Source of the DNA: Riemerella anatipestifer
GTDB taxonomy: Bacteria; Bacteroidota; Bacteroidia; Flavobacteriales; Weeksellaceae
Length of the DNA: 64,000 nucleotides
Assembly: GCF_009670965.2 (NCBI RefSeq)
Contig: NZ_CP073239.1
Coordinates: 434,001-498,000, forward strand
Reading direction: 5' to 3'
The notes under the pieces are model-generated. The model was not told the DNA's origin, made no database searches, and saw only the letters and a list, made by a program, of their open reading frames with translations. Below are positions 53,568-62,087 of this stretch, piece by piece. Both the position numbers and the translations under genes were made by a program. Every line of letters begins with the position of its first letter. Position 1 is the stretch's first letter.

Positions 53568-54124
53568 ATACTTAATAAATCTTGTTTATTAATCACTATA
53601 CTATTTGCAGGAATATCTTTATATATAGTACATCCTGCTCCTATTATCACATTATCTCCTATCGTCACCCCTTTCAATATAATGCAATTCGCTCCTGTCC
53701 AAACATTATTACCAATTTTTATAGGTGCTGTATAAAATTCTGTTTTAGATACAGAAAAAGGTTCTTTGGTATAGTTATGATTATGGTCAAAAACCTTTAA
53801 CCCTTCTCCCAAAATACAGTTTTCTCCAATGGTTATCTCTTCCAAACAAGAAATAGTAGCTCTAGTAATGTAAGTTTCTTTTCCTATACTCAATTTAGCT
53901 TCTTTCTTTACTGTAATAAAATTATTTTGATTTATCATCACGTTTTCTGCTATATTGAAAACAGCCTTAGAATGAATATCCAACACATTATCTGCCCCTA
54001 GCTTAAAAGAACTATGTATTTTGGATTGAGAATTTAAGAAGAACTTTTTTCTCAATAGAGAAACTTCCGAATACTTAAGAAATTTATAAAACTTATAAAA
54101 CAAAAACAATATAAAATTTTTCAT
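53561..54124 (-). CDS. Hexapeptide-repeat acyltransferase (probably acetyltransferase)
   Basis: A 187-aa protein from the ATG at 54124 (an ATG at 54145 is also possible). The isoleucine-rich hexapeptide pattern begins near residue 75 and has VWTGANCIILKGVTIGDNVI and IGAGCTIYKDIPANSIVINK, a left-handed beta-helix. The His in FDHNHNYTKEPF is the likely catalytic residue. Such enzymes O-acetylate cell-surface sugars. A basic, hydrophobic start (FILFLFYKFYKFLKYS) may be membrane-associated. Confidence 0.85.
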   Translation of the reverse strand: MKNFILFLFYKFYKFLKYSEVSLLRKKFFLNSQSKIHSSFKLGADNVLDIHSKAVFNIAENVMINQNNFITVKKEAKLSIGKETYITRATISCLEEITIGENCILGEGLKVFDHNHNYTKEPFSVSKTEFYTAPIKIGNNVWTGANCIILKGVTIGDNVIIGAGCTIYKDIPANSIVINKQDLLSIW

Positions 54125-54153
54125 TTTTATAAAACTAAAACACAAATGTAACT

Positions 54154-54852
54154 TTAATCTACATCACAAATAGAATAATACTTAGACAAAATAGTTCTAA
54201 GATAGTTTTCTTTATCAAGAAGTTTATTTTGTATATAATAATTTTCCACTTCAGATGAGGTACTTATAGGATAACTCGCTCCTGCCTTTACAAGATTGAG
54301 ATTGAGTCTAATTTTAAAAAAAGATTCTAATATTTCTAATATTTCAACAATAGTATAGTTTTCTAAATATGCTAAATTGATAATTTTGTTTATATTTTGA
54401 GTCTCAATTAAGCTCAACACTATTGCTCTCACATCATCTGCGTCTATCAAATTTCTAGTTGCTTTTGTGTGTACATTTATAACTTCTCCATTCATCACCG
54501 AACGCACCAGATAATTCATCAGTAAATTAGGGTTTCCTCCTTTTCCCACTACATTGCTTAATCTTAAAATTAAATATCTGCTACAATTGTTTGAGACAAT
54601 ATTCTCCATTTTTAATTTGTGACATACATAAGGGCTATCTACCTTAGAAGAGTCATATATACTACAGGTAGAAAAATACACCATTACCTTATCAGGATAG
54701 TTGCTAATAGTTTCTCTAACAAGATTCTCCTCACGCATAAACTCTTCCATCCTGACCTCTAGCGAATTAGAAACACCTGATGCAAAAAAAATGATATCTT
54801 CTCTATCTACATTCGTAAATAATGACGCTACAAGTCCTTTTCCAACAATCAT
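54154..54852 (-). CDS. Short-chain (extended SDR) sugar-nucleotide epimerase/reductase-like protein
   Basis: A 232-aa protein, shorter than the usual 300 aa. The NAD-binding glycine motif is IVGKGLVASLF and the active-site set is present as STCSIYDSS (Ser) and YVCHK (Tyr, Lys). The C-terminal half is short of the usual substrate domain. Function as a full enzyme is plausible but not certain. It lies between the acyltransferase (8 nt) and the glycosyltransferase at 54914. Confidence 0.72.
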   Translation of the reverse strand: MIVGKGLVASLFTNVDREDIIFFASGVSNSLEVRMEEFMREENLVRETISNYPDKVMVYFSTCSIYDSSKVDSPYVCHKLKMENIVSNNCSRYLILRLSNVVGKGGNPNLLMNYLVRSVMNGEVINVHTKATRNLIDADDVRAIVLSLIETQNINKIINLAYLENYTIVEILEILESFFKIRLNLNLVKAGASYPISTSSEVENYYIQNKLLDKENYLRTILSKYYSICDVD

Positions 54853-54913
54853 AATACAAATAAACTATATTCAAATTAACAAATATCTATAAAAACTCTT
54901 ACATAGATAATAG

Positions 54914-55936
54914 TTATGAACCTTTATGCATTTCAATAAAACTTTCAGTCCACTTCTTCCATTTATCAGCGAAGTGTTTATTTTCATTCTCTAGCAAAAT
55001 TCTGTAAATATAATCTACCGAAAAGTCCTCTGGAAAGTTCTCGTAACTATCAAATTTCCCTTCATACCAAAGCTCGTTCAAAATATAATTAAATCTTACT
55101 AAATCAAAATGTTCCTCAATATTAAAAGAGTTGAACGATGCAGAACTGCGATACGAAGTAGCCATAACCCGGTTATTAAGCAATGTATATTTATGCATTC
55201 CCAACTCGCCCTGTGCAGAAAAGTTCAAATCCCAATCGACCGCATTTATCAGTTGTAAATCTTCAACTACTCTTTTGTACTGGTCTTTCCAAAGAAACTT
55301 CAAATAATCTTTGCGATACATTCCCATTGGAATATCGTACATTGTCCAAAGTTGTTTTCGCCAACCTTCCGGCAACAGATGCAGTTTTTCCAAGAATGTT
55401 TTTAATTTAAAACTATTTTTAAGTAACATTTTATAAAACCTAGCAGACCTAATAATATATTTAGGTTTATGGAAAGATATTTTTTCTGTGAGCTTTCTAT
55501 TTTCTATGTACTGAGTATCTTTGCTTAAAATACGTCCTAATTTTAGAATCTGGATACCATACTTCTCCATTTCTTGCGCATAGAAATGCATATCAAAGTC
55601 GTCTATAAACCAAACATCATCCTCCGTCATTATCAAAATCTCCGAAGATTCTGAAACCGCTGTATACCATAAATCTGTTGGAATACGAGTATCTTGGTAT
55701 TTCTCTATTCCTTGCAGGTGTTTTTCTATTTTTTGTATTTTTTCTTCTCGCCAATCAGAGAATTTAAAGGAAACCCTTGGGTATTTCTCTTGTATTTTAT
55801 CCAAATATTTCTGAGGTGTTCCATCATCTAAAACATTGATATCTAAATACTTTGAATCATTAACTCTTTCGTAGATGCTTCTTAAACATCGGTCTAACAA
55901 ATGGGGGCGATAGTATGTTTTTATTAATATATCCAT
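54914..55936 (-). CDS. Putative glycosyltransferase (paralogue of 50739)
   Basis: A 340-aa protein parallel to the one at 50739-51758, with the same start (YRPHLLDRCLRSIYERVND), the identical LDDGTPQKYLDKI, IPTDLWYTAV, the metal site MTEDDVWFIDDFDM and the closing YENFPEDFSVDYI. The two copies are in the same direction 4.2 kb apart and could recombine. It is followed upstream by the interrupted GT6 gene (55944, 7 nt). Acceptor and sugar unknown. Confidence 0.8.
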   Translation of the reverse strand: MDILIKTYYRPHLLDRCLRSIYERVNDSKYLDINVLDDGTPQKYLDKIQEKYPRVSFKFSDWREEKIQKIEKHLQGIEKYQDTRIPTDLWYTAVSESSEILIMTEDDVWFIDDFDMHFYAQEMEKYGIQILKLGRILSKDTQYIENRKLTEKISFHKPKYIIRSARFYKMLLKNSFKLKTFLEKLHLLPEGWRKQLWTMYDIPMGMYRKDYLKFLWKDQYKRVVEDLQLINAVDWDLNFSAQGELGMHKYTLLNNRVMATSYRSSASFNSFNIEEHFDLVRFNYILNELWYEGKFDSYENFPEDFSVDYIYRILLENENKHFADKWKKWTESFIEMHKGS

Positions 55937-56834
55937 AATATATCTATAATTTAAATCTATCTTTTATTTGATTTAAAACAAGTCTTTTTAAGGCATTATA
56001 TTTTCTATACAATTCTATTTTAAAATTTATTTTTAACCCATTTTGTTTTTTATACTGATAATTTCGATAAAAATCATTACACTCAGTTAGTTTACTATAA
56101 ATTATGTAACTTATTTTTTCAACAAAAATGTTTTTATGGGGAGAGTTTCTCATCCAGTATGCTCCACCAAAACGAGGGTGATATTTATCATGTAAAATTA
56201 TTTTTATATCATCATTTGATTTTAAATACCCATAATCCTTATAATCAACCACATCCATCACTAAACCTTCGGGCCATGCATACTGCGGAGCAACGATAAG
56301 AGGCTCTTTATCCAATAAGTATTTATTGATGTGACTTTCATCATGCCAAACAGCAACTACTCCATTTTTCAAATCTTCCTTTGTGTTTGCATCTAGAATT
56401 CTTACCATATGTAAATAATCCTTTGCTTTTCCTCCATTTAATCCCCCCATAAAGTAATATTTTCCCTCATTAGGAGGAATATATGCTACTGATTTTGGAT
56501 CTGACTCATAAGAAAATTCTTCTCTTAAACGATTATATTGTAGAGGATGCCTAATAGCCATCAAGCTTTCTCTTTTAGGTAAAATTTCTTCTCCAATAGG
56601 TTTAAGAACTTCCATATTAGCATTAAAGAAATATATATAGTCCATATTTTCTAGTTCTTTCTCTACTTTTAAGAACATATCAAATCGCATTAATGTATCA
56701 TAAGGCCAGCCTAACTTTTCTTGATAAATTTTAGTTACATTTTCTTCTTCTCCTAAAATTTTAGTTTTTACATCACTAAATACAAAATAATGTTTTTCAT
56801 GTTCTAGAAGTAAATATTTTTCAGCACTTTTATA

Positions 56835-56837
56835 AAA
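56835..56837. repeat. 3-bp target-site duplication (left copy)
   Basis: AAA immediately before the left end of the IS30 element; matches 57993-57995. Confidence 0.7.
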
Positions 56838-56862
56838 GCTGAATTCAACTTGCAAATGCAAC
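56838..56862 (+). repeat. Left inverted repeat of the IS30 element
   Basis: GCTGAATTCAACTTG then CAAATGCAAC; its reverse complement resembles the right end with five mismatches in 25 positions, two of them outermost. Confidence 0.75.
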
Positions 56863-57825
56863 AGAATTCTGATTAATAATTTGTTTAAATTTTTCGTTTG
56901 GCGTGAGGTATCCAAGTCTTTTACGAGGTCGATTATTGAGTTTATTTTCAATCCACTTAATCTGTTTGTTGGTTACTTCACTAAAGTCCTTACCCTTTGG
57001 GATATACTGCCTGATAAGCCCGTTGGTGTTTTCATTGGCACCACGTTCCCATGAGTGGTATGGTTTGCAAAAATAGAATTTTATTTCCAATTTTTGCGCA
57101 ATTTCCTCGTGCTTTGCAAACTCCTTTCCATTGTCAGCCGTAATTGTGTGTATTAAGTTTTTCACTTTCCGCAGTGCCCATACTGCAATCTTAGCTACCG
57201 GGATGGCTTCTTTTCCCGACAACTTGCGTATCCAGACCCTGCTTGTTGCTCTGTCGTTAATGGTAAGAATGGCACCTTTGTGGTTCTTACCAATAATTGT
57301 ATCTATCTCTAAATCACCAAATCTCTCCTTCAGTTCCACTATCTCGGGACGCTCATCAATATCCACCCTGCCTGGGATAAATCCTCGCCCTGCATTTTTA
57401 GAACCACGTTTGGCATACCTGCGACCTTGTCTGCGAAGATATTTGTGCAGTTTGCCACCCCGCCGCTTATCCTCCCAAATCCAGCGATATATCGTTTCGT
57501 GAGATACCATCGCAATTCCCTCCAAGCGGCTCCTGCCGACAATCTGCTCCGGGCTGAATCCTTTCTTCAACAGCTTTATTATCCGTTTTCTCATTGCCGG
57601 TGTAAGCACTTCCTTGCGATGTTTTTGCTGCTTGCGCCTGTCTGCTTTTCGCTGGGCAAGCTCCATGCTATAGCTACCACTTCGGGCGTCGCAATTGCGC
57701 TTTATCTCCCTGTAAACAGTGCTTTTATCTACTCCGATAGCTTCCGCTATTGCTTTTTTGCTCATCGGTATTTGCAACATCATAGAAATTGCATACCTTT
57801 GTTCCTCGGTTATATGTTTGCTCAT
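56845..57825 (-). CDS. IS30-family transposase
   Basis: A 326-aa DDE transposase. Start at 57825 (MSKHITEEQRYAISMMLQI) because the upstream frame is not protein-like. The N-terminal helix-turn-helix is KKAIAEAIGVDKSTVYREIK. The DDE catalytic triad is D in GDLEIDTIIGKNHKGAI, D in TITADNGKEFAKHE and E in WERGANENTNGLIRQY. The reading frame looks whole, so the element may be able to move. It ends 7 nt inside the left end. Confidence 0.95.
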   Translation of the reverse strand: MSKHITEEQRYAISMMLQIPMSKKAIAEAIGVDKSTVYREIKRNCDARSGSYSMELAQRKADRRKQQKHRKEVLTPAMRKRIIKLLKKGFSPEQIVGRSRLEGIAMVSHETIYRWIWEDKRRGGKLHKYLRRQGRRYAKRGSKNAGRGFIPGRVDIDERPEIVELKERFGDLEIDTIIGKNHKGAILTINDRATSRVWIRKLSGKEAIPVAKIAVWALRKVKNLIHTITADNGKEFAKHEEIAQKLEIKFYFCKPYHSWERGANENTNGLIRQYIPKGKDFSEVTNKQIKWIENKLNNRPRKRLGYLTPNEKFKQIINQNSVAFAS

Positions 57826-57967
57826 CTGCAACTTTTTTTTCTTTGGACGGACAATTAAAGCAAAGATAGCAAACTTTATCCATTCAGAGTGAGAGAAAGG
57901 GGGACATTGTCTCTCTTTCCTCTCTGAAAAATAAATGTTTTTATTGCTTATTATCCGCACCCAAAAA

Positions 57968-57992
57968 GTTGCATTTATAAGTTGAACTCAAG
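57968..57992 (-). repeat. Right inverted repeat of the IS30 element
   Basis: Ends GTTGAACTCAAG on the + strand, followed by the AAA target copy. Confidence 0.75.
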
Positions 57993-57995
57993 AAA
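57993..57995. repeat. 3-bp target-site duplication (right copy)
   Basis: AAA immediately after the right end of the IS30 element, equal to 56835-56837; on the minus strand it is codon TTT (F20) of the GT6 gene. Confidence 0.7.
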
Positions 57996-58054
57996 TACCT
58001 TCCAAAAATTGATATAACGACCTGTGGCAATATACAAAATACCTATTTTCATAA

Positions 58055-59212
58055 TCATTTATTTTTCAAATAATTAAACAAACTCTCCCATTTTTTCATT
58101 ATATTAGACATTTCGTAGCGTTTTGATACTTTCAACGCCTCTTCTGACATTTCCTTTCTTAAAACCTCGCTCTCCATTAATTTGCTTAATTTTTCTGCAA
58201 AAGTTTCTACATCATTGGGTTCTACTAAAAAATCTTTCAATTTGTTGTCTCCCAACATTTGTTTAGGTCCATTTTTACAAGCAAATGCTACGGGAACAAG
58301 CCCTGAGGCTATAGACTCTATGAGAACAAGCGGAAACCCCTCAAAGCGAGAACTTAATGCAAAAATAGAATATTGCGCATAGACCTCATTAATGCTTTTA
58401 CTTGGCGGAAATATATTGATACTCTGCTCCAAACCAAGCATTTTAATTTGAGAGTGAAGTTCTTCTTCCAAGTCGCCGTGTCCGTAAATATCTAACTGCC
58501 AATCCGGAAACTTTTTACTAGCAATAGCCCAAGCATCAATAAGATAATTGAAGCCTTTCTGATAGGTAAACCGCCCCACAGCAAGAACCTTTTTTGATTT
58601 ATAGTCCGTGGTGATAGCCTCTATCGTGATAGGATTGGGTATATTGGTTACATTATCAAAATAGTGACTCCATGCTTTTTCGTCTTCTTCCGTAAGCACT
58701 ACAATTTTATCAAACTTGTTGAGTGTTTTTTGGAAAAACCAAGTTTGGAGTTTCATTTTCAGATTTTTCAGCGTCCAATTAGCCTTAAGTTTTTTGCTTA
58801 GAGGCGTAATATCAAAATGAAAATGGTATTCTAATATTTTTTTACTCCCATCTTTTATCAAGGGTAAAAACTTGTGTTCCGCACCAAAATACATTGAAAT
58901 CGCAATATCAGTAGGATTATGGTATAGATAATCTTCCACTTTTTTTCGGTAAGTTGCCATAAAGTTTTTATACAACTTTTTTCTCTCTGAACTGGGAAAG
59001 TTTTTCAAGTCTCGCGTAGGATCTGGAATATCAAAATGAATCATTTTTATTTTCTCACTAAATTTAAAGAAAATAGGATCATCATATTGTTTATATGTGA
59101 TTATAGTTATATTATACCCTAATACATCTGCTAAATAGTTTGCTTTAACATTTAACATTCTTTCGGTACCTGCAGCATCCTTCAAGTTTGGAAAAAAATA
59201 AACAATATTCAT
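58055..59212 (-). CDS. Family 4 glycosyltransferase
   Basis: A 385-aa GT-B enzyme: NIVYFFPNLKDAAGTERMLN at the N-terminus, VLAVGRFTYQKGFNYLIDAW and the E-X7-E-type region SSRFEGFPLVLIESIASGLV near residues 295-315. The stop is 2 nt before the GT6 start (TGATTATG), so the two were probably coupled before the insertion. It belongs to the surface polysaccharide cluster. Sugar unknown. Confidence 0.92.
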   Translation of the reverse strand: MNIVYFFPNLKDAAGTERMLNVKANYLADVLGYNITIITYKQYDDPIFFKFSEKIKMIHFDIPDPTRDLKNFPSSERKKLYKNFMATYRKKVEDYLYHNPTDIAISMYFGAEHKFLPLIKDGSKKILEYHFHFDITPLSKKLKANWTLKNLKMKLQTWFFQKTLNKFDKIVVLTEEDEKAWSHYFDNVTNIPNPITIEAITTDYKSKKVLAVGRFTYQKGFNYLIDAWAIASKKFPDWQLDIYGHGDLEEELHSQIKMLGLEQSINIFPPSKSINEVYAQYSIFALSSRFEGFPLVLIESIASGLVPVAFACKNGPKQMLGDNKLKDFLVEPNDVETFAEKLSKLMESEVLRKEMSEEALKVSKRYEMSNIMKKWESLFNYLKNK

Positions 59213-59220
59213 TGTTGATA

Positions 59221-60087
59221 TTATCTATAATTTTTTAGAATAGGTAAAAGCTTTTTATCCCTCAACACATGTTTATGATATTTTAGGATAAGTGGATGAA
59301 AAATTTGAACAAGATAAAAGTACGGCACTTCAAAATCCTGATTATCGCCATATTCATAGAAATAGTCATACAATTCATCCATCCTTTTATGTACTTCCTC
59401 ATACCATTCTGTTGTAATCGGAGAATAAGGCTTACTAATAAATGAACCGTTACCTATAAGTAATGGCGTATATTTCATTAAGTCTTGCTGTAAATATTTC
59501 TCTACACTCATTTGCCTTTCATAATCTGTATAAAACTTTTTTTCAGCAAAAAATCTATGCTCTGCTGGTGCTATCCCTCCGTGCAATAATTCTGGATAAC
59601 CAATAACATATTTGTTTTTTTGAGAGTTAAGTTTATTAAAGGCAAATTTCCAAGAATGTTCAAAAGGTTTTACATCTGCATAGCCTCCACCATAATGATG
59701 CATAAAATAACAGCGGAGATAATCTGATTTCATCGTTAAACTTAGAAAATCAAAGCCTTTATGTAATGGAGCATCTTCTTTTATATATTCTTGTAAGTTC
59801 TTTGGAGTAATGAGTTTTACAGGAACTCCTGCATTTTTTTCTAGAGCTTCCAGTCCTTTTTTTCTATTCTCACTCATTTCATTATCCCCCGTCCAAAAGC
59901 AATAAATAACTTCTGGAGCCTTTTGCTCCCTATAATTTCCTTGATAATGATTAGATAGAAAGCTACCTGGATATCTATCTTCTGAAAAGGTATAGTTATA
60001 CCTACCCTGTTTTATGTTTAAAACTTTTTGATAGAAATCAGGAAAAGCTTTTTTAAACTTTAAAGCTATAGTATTGAGTAACATCAT
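59221..60087 (-). CDS. Capsular-polysaccharide-type glycosyltransferase (GT32-like)
   Basis: A 288-aa protein, start at 60087 (MMLLNTIALKFKKAFPDFYQ) because the longer frame from 60132 overlaps the neighbour by 34 nt. PEVIYCFWTGDNEMSENRKK and DYLRCYFMHHYGGGYADVKP are the typical Gly_transf_sug / Caps_synth motifs, with the DXD motif present as ADV. It probably adds a hexose to the lipid-linked unit. The gene at 58055 lies 8 nt downstream, in the run of minus-strand genes. Confidence 0.82.
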   Translation of the reverse strand: MMLLNTIALKFKKAFPDFYQKVLNIKQGRYNYTFSEDRYPGSFLSNHYQGNYREQKAPEVIYCFWTGDNEMSENRKKGLEALEKNAGVPVKLITPKNLQEYIKEDAPLHKGFDFLSLTMKSDYLRCYFMHHYGGGYADVKPFEHSWKFAFNKLNSQKNKYVIGYPELLHGGIAPAEHRFFAEKKFYTDYERQMSVEKYLQQDLMKYTPLLIGNGSFISKPYSPITTEWYEEVHKRMDELYDYFYEYGDNQDFEVPYFYLVQIFHPLILKYHKHVLRDKKLLPILKNYR

Positions 60088-60098
60088 ATCATAATTTT

Positions 60099-61076
60099 CT
60101 ATGAAAAATATCTCATAAATAGTTTCCACCAAATAGAAAAGTACCTATTATTTTCCTTAATTATTTCTTCCACAAATTCCTTTGGAGGATTTACTTCATG
60201 TATAGAATATAAATATTTATAAAATAACATTCTATCTGGCCTTTGTGATTTCCAAGGTTTAGCCGCTTCTACGAAATGATATATAAAGAACGGTAATTTT
60301 TCTTTCTTGTTTAAATTGAAAATTTTCTTTATTCGAGAAAGTAAAACCTCTTTGTATGAATAATTGAGTGGGGCTGTCCTTATGTTTGCCATAAAATTAT
60401 ATTTATTACTAATAAACTTCACTCCACCCCACCTCGTTAAAACAGAATTGAGTATATCTTGATCAAGTAATTTAGGATTTTTAATCTCTTCCAATAGTGC
60501 AAATAGTTTATCCTGAATACATTGTTCCCTCATCATTTTTAAGTTAAACGCAATAACACCTGTATTAAAATATTGTTCAGGATTATTCATTTTTAAAATA
60601 TCATAAAAGTAATCTTTTGTATACCAATCTTCGCCTCCTGATTTTATAAAATTACAGTGTTTTGTATCTTGTACAGCAATAACAGCGTTATTCTCAAAAT
60701 CTATTGTTGTAAATTCTGAGATATCTGCTTCTACCACAACATCACCGTCAAGGTATAAAACTCTATCATACTGCTTAAATATTTCAGGAATATAGAATCG
60801 ATAATATGTAACAGCAGAATAATAATCTTTAACATAAAACTGTTCTTTATTTAAGTTTGTTAGTATTATGAAATCTATACAACAATTTTTATGTTTAGAA
60901 ACAAATTCTTTTAATAGCCTTTGGTTATAATCACTGATGTGATCTGCAAGTATATAAAATCTATAATTAAAATTTTTATTAGCATTTGAAATTATTGATG
61001 CAATCGTAACGCTAGTATACTTTATATATTTATCATCGCTAGTAAAAACAATTGGAAAGTCTGTCATTTTTTTCAT
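60099..61076 (-). CDS. Family 8 glycosyltransferase
   Basis: A 325-aa GT-A enzyme of the GT8 type. It shows FPIVFTSDDKYIKYTSVTIA (start), YDRVLYLDGDVVVEADISEF with the DXD site, DWYTKDYFYDILKMNNPEQY, FNTGVIAFNLKMMREQ and the C-terminal FFIYHFVEAAKPWKS with the conserved H/K ring. It probably adds galactose or glucose. Gene order with its neighbours suggests one operon. Confidence 0.9.
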   Translation of the reverse strand: MKKMTDFPIVFTSDDKYIKYTSVTIASIISNANKNFNYRFYILADHISDYNQRLLKEFVSKHKNCCIDFIILTNLNKEQFYVKDYYSAVTYYRFYIPEIFKQYDRVLYLDGDVVVEADISEFTTIDFENNAVIAVQDTKHCNFIKSGGEDWYTKDYFYDILKMNNPEQYFNTGVIAFNLKMMREQCIQDKLFALLEEIKNPKLLDQDILNSVLTRWGGVKFISNKYNFMANIRTAPLNYSYKEVLLSRIKKIFNLNKKEKLPFFIYHFVEAAKPWKSQRPDRMLFYKYLYSIHEVNPPKEFVEEIIKENNRYFSIWWKLFMRYFS

Positions 61077-61095
61077 TTATAAAGATTAGTATAAC

Positions 61096-62076
61096 TTATT
61101 TTCTCCAAATAAATGAGGTATATCTAAATATAAAATAAGGCAATATATTATAATACTCCACTAATTTGATATCCGAAAACACCTCATATTCTGGTGTTTT
61201 TTTTACAAAAGAATGCCACTCCGCCAATTCTTTTTTTGCATCAGAAAAATCTAAATGAACCAAAATTTTATAGTACATTTGGAAAAAGGCCTTAACAGAG
61301 GACAAAACAAAGTTTCTCTTTTCTTCGGTCATTTGAGATTTATGTTGCGTATATTTTTGGTAATAATACCTGATAACCGTCTCTACTCCTTTCCTGTTTT
61401 TTCTGATGGTAGCAGGAGCTACGGTTTGTCCATCTCTTCCTATCAGGTATCTGTATAGAGGACTATCTGTGTAATATAAATCTTTAGCGAAAAAAAGAGG
61501 TAAAGAAGCAAAAAGAGTATCTGTATAAAATATTTTTTCCGGAAAATCTATCTGTGCCTGTCTTACCACATCTGTTTTATACGCTAATCTATGCATAACA
61601 AACGCTCCTTCTAATTCACTAATCTCTTTATCTAAACCATAAACTTTATTAGGTTTTACTTTTGGTAAACTAAATAATTCTGACCGATTTTCAAAAACAT
61701 ATTCCCTTACAAAATCCGTAACCACAACATCTGTATCGATAGTCTGCAATTGCTCTACAAACCTTTCGAACGATTGATTATCATACCAATCGTCAGAGTC
61801 TAGAACTTTACAATACTTGCCTTTTCCCTCCACTATTCCTCTTTTTAATACGGAACCATAGCCTCCATTTTCCTTGTTGATTACCCTAAAAGTTTGAGGG
61901 TATTTTTCCTCATACTCTCGCGCTATTTCCAGTGCATTATCTGGGCTTCCGTCTATAATCAGAAGCACTTCCAAAAGCGACATTAAATTTTCTCTAATTA
62001 TCAGCGAGTTTAAGCACTTGGGCAAATATTCTTCTGTATTGTATATAGGAACTATAAGGGTTAGTAATTTTTCCAT
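61096..62076 (-). CDS. Family 2 glycosyltransferase
   Basis: A 326-aa GT-A enzyme: LTLIVPIYNTEEYLPKCLNS, LLIIDGSPDNALEIAREYEE, VNKENGGYGSVLKRGIVEGK and KVLDSDDWYDNQSFERFVEQ are the family motifs (DXD in LDSDD). It lies between glf and the GT8 gene with short spacers, in the same operon. Sugar unknown. Confidence 0.92.
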   Translation of the reverse strand: MEKLLTLIVPIYNTEEYLPKCLNSLIIRENLMSLLEVLLIIDGSPDNALEIAREYEEKYPQTFRVINKENGGYGSVLKRGIVEGKGKYCKVLDSDDWYDNQSFERFVEQLQTIDTDVVVTDFVREYVFENRSELFSLPKVKPNKVYGLDKEISELEGAFVMHRLAYKTDVVRQAQIDFPEKIFYTDTLFASLPLFFAKDLYYTDSPLYRYLIGRDGQTVAPATIRKNRKGVETVIRYYYQKYTQHKSQMTEEKRNFVLSSVKAFFQMYYKILVHLDFSDAKKELAEWHSFVKKTPEYEVFSDIKLVEYYNILPYFIFRYTSFIWRK

Positions 62077-62087
62077 CTTTTATTTTG

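Larger units (their letters stand above)
56838..57992. mobile_element. IS30-family insertion sequence (1155 bp)
   Basis: Near-perfect inverted ends of about 25 bp (left 56838-56862, right 57968-57992) with the core AATTCAACTT/GTTGAACT pattern, one complete transposase in the minus strand, and a 3-bp target duplication AAA (56835-56837, 57993-57995). It has interrupted a GT6 glycosyltransferase. The size and 2-3 bp duplication fit IS30. The outermost two bases of the ends do not match, so the exact limits come from the target reconstruction. Confidence 0.9.
55944..58052 (-). pseudogene. Family 6 (ABO-type) glycosyltransferase split by an IS30 element
   Basis: The gene is interrupted. The first 20 codons (58052-57993) read MKIGILYIATGRYINFWKVF, the start typical of bacterial GT6. 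The rest (55944-56837, 297 codons) resumes in frame as FYKSAEKYLLLEHEKHYFVF and holds the GT6 hallmarks YFFNANM (the bacterial NXN version of the DXD motif), GKYYFMGGLNGGKAK and WHDESHINKYLLD. The IS30 element 56838-57992 lies between. Removing it and one TTT copy restores GRYINFWKVFYKSAEKYLL. The predicted ancestral protein is about 316 aa. The C-terminal half remains open after a spurious IS-derived start. Confidence 0.9.

Noticed and set aside
56838..56951. Apparent N-terminus MKINSIIDLVKDLDTSRQ of the GT6 fragment
   Set aside because: These codons lie inside the IS30 element; the true start is at 58052 on the other side of the element.
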